A stretch of 9,439 nt of DNA from JBKHBQ01 sp046542305 (lineage in GTDB: Bacteria; Bacteroidota; Bacteroidia; Bacteroidales; 4484-276). Both the position numbers and the translations under genes were made by a program. Of the stretch, positions 6,463 through 9,439 are shown piece by piece (position 1 is the first letter of the stretch; every line of letters starts with the position of its first letter). The DNA lies in contig JBKHBQ010000154.1 in assembly GCA_046542305.1 (NCBI GenBank), positions 1-9,439 of the forward strand, written 5' to 3'. The notes beneath the pieces are model-generated. The model ran no database searches and was not told the origin of the DNA. It saw nothing but the letters and a program-made list of their open reading frames with translations.

Positions 6463-6625
6463 AATGTCACAATCGAGAAAAATTAAGATAAAAGTAATGA
6501 GGGCAATTACAAGAAAAGGATTCAGGTCTGCCATCGATTCTATTCAAAGGACAAAATCTCTTAAAATCAAAAAAAAGTATCACACCATGAAAAACATTAC
6601 TATGAAAACTATAAAATCAGGAAAC
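6463..6625 (+). other. Open but probably untranslated leader of the FG-GAP protein gene
   Basis: The reading frame of the next gene is open from 6464, but its first 54 codons give a very Lys/Arg-rich, low-complexity sequence without family features, placed in front of a textbook signal peptide. With the promoter at 6429-6462, most of this is better read as a 5' leader of about 120-160 bases. ATGs at 6587 and 6602 are alternative starts that would add 13 or 8 residues to the signal peptide. Confidence 0.45.
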
Positions 6626-8059
6626 ATGAAAAAAACATTATTTTTCTTTGCCGCATTTTTGCTCTTATCTTTTACCGGCGACTCCGGGAGGGCGGTCTAT
6701 CAGGTGCCGCGGATGCTTCAATCGATTACCTCCGCCGATCTCGATCTTGACGGAGACATCGATATTGTTACCGGACACCAAGTAGATTGGCAATATGAAA
6801 ATCCTTCGTTTTCAATTATGGATAATGATAGTGGGAGTTTTACCATGATTGACAGTTCGCAAAACTTTTGTGGCATACAACGAAATATTCTCGCCATAAA
6901 TATTGATAATGATATGTTTCCTGATCTGGTTACTTTTCACAGTGATCTCTCAAACGGAAATTGGGAAAGGTTCATTAGGATTTTCTACAATGACAAGGGC
7001 AGTTTCAGCAACTATCAGGATTTTCCCATCAACAGTCCTCACATATTTATTTATATCAATTATGGGGATGTTAATGGTGATGGCCATCTCGACATTGTAC
7101 TTGGCTCAAGTTCGGATCGTTGGTGGGGTGTTTTATACAATGACGGAGCGGGTAATCTTGGCGAAGCGGAGTATTTTGAAACCCCGGATTACCCGCCCCA
7201 GCAACTGGGCTGCGCCGATCTCGACGCAGATGGACGCGATGATGTGATCATAATTGGCGAATACACTGATGTATATTTCAGCAACCCCGGATGGTTTGAA
7301 CTGAACCGGCTTGAAATGCCTTACCTGACTTCTTCGGTTTATCCTACCGATTTTGACAACGACGGCGACACAGATATGGTAAATATCGGTTCCGGCGGGT
7401 ATACTTACGCTGTCTTTTTCGAAAATCTTGGCGCAAGAGAATTTGAAAGTCATACCGACTTTTCACTGCCAAACACTACAAACAGAAACATTGTGGTTGA
7501 TCTCAATAACGACGAACTGCCTGATATGGTATTCGAATCGGTTGGCGGACAAAATATCAGCATCTGTTACAATACAGGTAGTTTTGAAATGGAAGATCCT
7601 GTAATTATTTACAATTTCCCCGTCTATACAAGTTTGTCATGTTTTAACAGCGCAGATTACGACGGGAATGGGTTTAACGATCTAGCCTTTGCCGCGAACT
7701 ACTACAATCAGCCTTCATTGCTTACAATTCTGTTTAACGATGGCCACGGAGGGTTTGTTGAAGACCCCGTTACTTCAGTTCAGCGAAACGAAACACCGCT
7801 TAGATCAACACATCAATTCACCTGTGTACCCAATCCCATGAAAGGCTATACCACTTTTTCGTTTGATCTTCCGGCAAATGCCCGTGCAGAAATTCGTATT
7901 ACCAATTTGCAGGGCAACCTGATCACAACGCTGAAGCCGTTACGCCCCGGGAAAGCGTCCTGGAATGCTTGTGATGAACATGTTAAACCGGGGCTTTATG
8001 TTGCGTGCCTTGTTGTTGAGCGAAAACCTGCAGCATCGTTGAAAATCGTGGTGGAATAA
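6626..8059 (+). CDS. Secreted FG-GAP/VCBS repeat protein with T9SS type A sorting domain
   Basis: From the chosen start the protein has 477 residues. It begins with a Sec signal peptide (MKKTLFFFAAFLLLSF). Seven repeats, about 45-55 residues apart, each carry an Asp-rich calcium loop: DLDLDGDID, NIDNDMFPD, DVNGDGHLD, DLDADGRDD, DFDNDGDTD, DLNNDELPD and DYDGNGFND (DNA near 6737, 6902, 7066, 7216, 7349, 7499 and 7655). This spacing fits one seven-bladed beta-propeller. The last 80 residues (398-477) match the type IX secretion C-terminal domain: VPNPMKGYTTFSFDLP, an I..LQG.L beta-strand, PGLYVACLVV and a final SLKIVV. The protein should be exported and then anchored on the cell surface or released. 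ATG 6626 gives the cleanest signal peptide; starts at 6464, 6587 and 6602 are also in frame. Ligand unknown. The neighbours give no functional link, and the base composition looks more AT-rich than the hox genes. Confidence 0.88.
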   Translation: MKKTLFFFAAFLLLSFTGDSGRAVYQVPRMLQSITSADLDLDGDIDIVTGHQVDWQYENPSFSIMDNDSGSFTMIDSSQNFCGIQRNILAINIDNDMFPDLVTFHSDLSNGNWERFIRIFYNDKGSFSNYQDFPINSPHIFIYINYGDVNGDGHLDIVLGSSSDRWWGVLYNDGAGNLGEAEYFETPDYPPQQLGCADLDADGRDDVIIIGEYTDVYFSNPGWFELNRLEMPYLTSSVYPTDFDNDGDTDMVNIGSGGYTYAVFFENLGAREFESHTDFSLPNTTNRNIVVDLNNDELPDMVFESVGGQNISICYNTGSFEMEDPVIIYNFPVYTSLSCFNSADYDGNGFNDLAFAANYYNQPSLLTILFNDGHGGFVEDPVTSVQRNETPLRSTHQFTCVPNPMKGYTTFSFDLPANARAEIRITNLQGNLITTLKPLRPGKASWNACDEHVKPGLYVACLVVERKPAASLKIVVE

Positions 8060-8064
8060 CAAAG

Positions 8065-8130
8065 CAGGCTGTGCCATTTTCTTCACCGGTCGCCCGGATA
8101 ATACGTGCGCTGCTGCTGCGGTGATGCCTG
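8065..8130. repeat. Nested inverted repeat in a convergent gap (first)
   Basis: An outer pair, CAGGC (8065-8069) with GCCTG (8126-8130), encloses an inner pair, TCACCG (8083-8088) with CGGTGA (8119-8124). The strands are perfect within each pair but the internal loop is asymmetric (13 bases against 1). No T-run follows. It begins six bases after the stop of the FG-GAP protein gene and may fold in its 3' untranslated region. Confidence 0.3.
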
Positions 8131-8140
8131 TGAGGAATTG

Positions 8141-8227
8141 AAGCATATTTAAAACAGATTAGTTAAAAAGTGAATTGCAAAAGCTATGGGTAAATCTGTT
8201 TTGTTTCAGTATATCAATATCATGCTT
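8141..8227. terminator. Nested AT-rich inverted repeat, possible bidirectional terminator
   Basis: AAAACAGATT (8151-8160) and AATCTGTTTT (8193-8202) form a perfect 10-bp inverted repeat with a 32-base loop. They are enclosed by AAGCAT (8141-8146) and ATGCTT (8222-8227). It sits between two genes that converge (stops at 8059 and 8235), and the inner arm ends in TTTT on + and in TTTT on -, so two-way termination is plausible. The long loop makes it weaker than a classical terminator. Confidence 0.35.
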
Positions 8228-8234
8228 AAACCGA

Positions 8235-9332
8235 TCATTGGCACCTGATCCCGTCGCCCGTAAGGATATTTCCGGTTTTTCCGGCACAGGCGAAGCATAG
8301 CTGATTGCCTTTGTCCCGGAGGATACGGGTTGCCATCACCGGTTCTCCGCATTTCTCACAAATGATGCTTTCGTGCGACGGGGCATAGGGCGGAACTTCC
8401 ACTTCAATTTCTTCCGTTTTGAAAAGTTTATCGAAATCCAGTTCGAGGGTGGCAAAGGCTTTTTCTACACCGTGCTTCTTAAATTTGGCAATCTCTTCTT
8501 CGCTGTGATTTTGTTCTCCTACCACTTTTTTGTAGCTGTCGGAAAACAGCGGATTTGCTTGTTTCATATATGCTTTGGCGCCGGGCCGGCTTGAAATGCG
8601 GATGCCGTGGCCATCACGTTTGGTGAGGGTGAACGCCACCTTGCCGTAATCTTTAAAGATCAGGGCATTGTTTCCAAAAGTGCAACCCGTAACGAACTGG
8701 ATGCCGTCCGAAACACAGTTGTTCGTCTCCGTGATGGCCAGCAGGTCTTCCAGTCCGTCGGAGTTGCCGCGGATCATTTGCATGGCTTTTGTGGCCATCA
8801 TCACGCCCATGGCCAGTCCGGGGCAAAAGTGCCCGTGCATCTGCGCGGCATCCAGGAGCAGGCGATCGGTTTTGCCGGCCCAGATGTTCGACAGCACCAG
8901 CTTGCGCGGACTCATTTTGCGCCCCTGGATTTCCACGGCCTCCAGTTCCTCTTCCTTCAGCGGAATATGCAGTGGCTTAAGATCGATGAGCGGCGTGCCG
9001 TTCAGCGCATCCAGTCCCTGAACCGTAAGTTTGTTGCCTTCCCTTTTCAGCAGCCTGGCCACCGTGCTGCCGATTTGTGACGGCCGCCGCGGACTGCGGG
9101 TGGCAAATACGCCCTTGTATTCGCCGGTGTAGGTGTGTGTTTTGAGCCGGTAAGGCTCGGCCCGGTCGAAGTGAAAATATACTTCGATATACTCCGACAA
9201 TTCGATCTTGAACAATCCTTCGGCGAAAGCCGCATCCAGTTCAATCACGCTTTCCGCTTCGCGCATCACGCCGGGATTGGTGGGTTCATCGAATTTGCTG
9301 ATGATTTTTCCGATATAGGGTATGTTCATCAT
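8235..9332 (-). CDS. Fusion of a TrmO/TsaA-like domain with an FmdE-type zinc domain
   Basis: A 365-residue two-domain protein. Residues 5-125 match the TrmO/TsaA (UPF0066) fold, whose characterised members use S-adenosylmethionine to methylate t6A37 in tRNA: opening IPYIGKIISKF, GLFKIELSEYIEVYFHFDRAE, THTYTGEYKGVFATRSPRRP, IGSTVARLL and GLDALNGTPLIDLKP. Residues 155-305 match FmdE: MHGHFCPGLAMGVMMATKAM (165-184; His166, His168, Cys170), NNCVSDGIQFVTGCTFG (204-220; Cys206, Asp209, Cys217). A C-terminal zinc ribbon follows with Cys325, Cys328, Cys346 and Cys349. FmdE accompanies the formylmethanofuran dehydrogenase complex in methanogens, but none of that machinery is seen here; in bacteria its role is uncertain, and a metal or cofactor chaperone role is only a possibility. 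The usual RP-N-P-IG motif reads RPSQIG. The ATG at 9332 overlaps the upstream gene's stop by 4 bases, suggesting coupling. Confidence 0.88.
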   Translation of the reverse strand: MMNIPYIGKIISKFDEPTNPGVMREAESVIELDAAFAEGLFKIELSEYIEVYFHFDRAEPYRLKTHTYTGEYKGVFATRSPRRPSQIGSTVARLLKREGNKLTVQGLDALNGTPLIDLKPLHIPLKEEELEAVEIQGRKMSPRKLVLSNIWAGKTDRLLLDAAQMHGHFCPGLAMGVMMATKAMQMIRGNSDGLEDLLAITETNNCVSDGIQFVTGCTFGNNALIFKDYGKVAFTLTKRDGHGIRISSRPGAKAYMKQANPLFSDSYKKVVGEQNHSEEEIAKFKKHGVEKAFATLELDFDKLFKTEEIEVEVPPYAPSHESIICEKCGEPVMATRILRDKGNQLCFACAGKTGNILTGDGIRCQ

Positions 9333-9439
9333 ATCAATCTTTTTTTTACGGGTTTTACCGGAACGATGATTTGTTGATTTTTATGACTGAGAACCTCAAC
9401 TTCCACCTGATAGAGCTTTTTGATGTTTTCGCTGCCGAG
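9329..9439 (-). CDS. C-terminal end of an unrecognised protein (runs off the window)
   Basis: One - strand frame is open from the window edge and ends with TGA at 9331-9329, giving 36 visible residues that include YQVEVEVLSHKN and IIVPVKPVKKRLI. The TGA sits inside the ATGATG at the start of the next gene, a 4-base overlap typical of co-translated operon genes, which is the main reason to believe it is coding. The tail is basic and beta-rich with no identifiable motif, and too little is present to assign a family. Confidence 0.55.
   Translation of the reverse strand, partial: LGSENIKKLYQVEVEVLSHKNQQIIVPVKPVKKRLI

Noticed and set aside
1..9439. CRISPR array, tRNA, rRNA or complete insertion sequence
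   Set aside because: No regularly spaced repeats, cloverleaf, rRNA-like sequence, transposase or terminal inverted repeats with target duplications were seen.

Overview
The window looks like chromosomal DNA of an anaerobic or fermentative member of the Bacteroidota. Three things point that way: a secreted protein ends in a type IX secretion (T9SS) sorting domain, promoter-like elements resemble the Bacteroidetes TTTG / TAnnTTTG pattern, and most genes lack a clear Shine-Dalgarno sequence. The Rex protein also has a leader and recognition helix that I associate with this phylum (from memory). No rRNA, tRNA, CRISPR array or complete insertion sequence was seen.

Positions 1-5139 (+ strand) hold the 3' part of a bidirectional NAD(H)-linked [NiFe]-hydrogenase operon of the HoxFUYH type (group 3d by gene content): the C-terminal half of hoxF (diaphorase, cut by the window edge), hoxU, hoxY, hoxH and a HoxW-type maturation protease that starts with TTG two bases after hoxH. 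A dihydroorotate-dehydrogenase-like flavoprotein gene follows on the same strand. Its usual catalytic Cys position holds Val, so it is probably not a genuine pyrimidine-pathway enzyme. A strong hairpin-plus-T-run terminator at 5117-5139 closes the unit. Expected electron path: H2 at the NiFe site of HoxH, the HoxY cluster, the HoxU clusters, then HoxF FMN and NAD+, reversible with redox state.

Positions 5169-6073 (- strand) hold a convergent two-gene unit: a 73-residue four-cysteine protein of unknown function, followed 11 bases later by rex, the NADH/NAD+-sensing repressor. A good Bacteroidetes-type promoter lies just upstream. Rex is a natural candidate regulator of a NADH-coupled hydrogenase, but no convincing Rex operator was found in the window.

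Positions 6074-6463 are mostly non-coding and contain a frameshifted remnant of a very small zinc-ribbon protein (6170-6308, - strand). Positions 6429-8059 (+ strand) hold a promoter, a leader of about 120-160 bases, and a secreted protein with seven FG-GAP/VCBS-type calcium-binding repeats and the T9SS tail. The convergent gap 8060-8234 contains two nested inverted repeats.

Positions 8235-9439 (- strand) hold an unusual two-domain protein, a TrmO/TsaA-like (UPF0066) domain fused to an FmdE-type domain with a C-terminal zinc ribbon. It overlaps by 4 bases the end of an unrecognised gene that runs off the window. The fusion protein, the four-Cys partner of rex and the catalytically altered DHOD-like protein beside the hydrogenase are the most interesting items.
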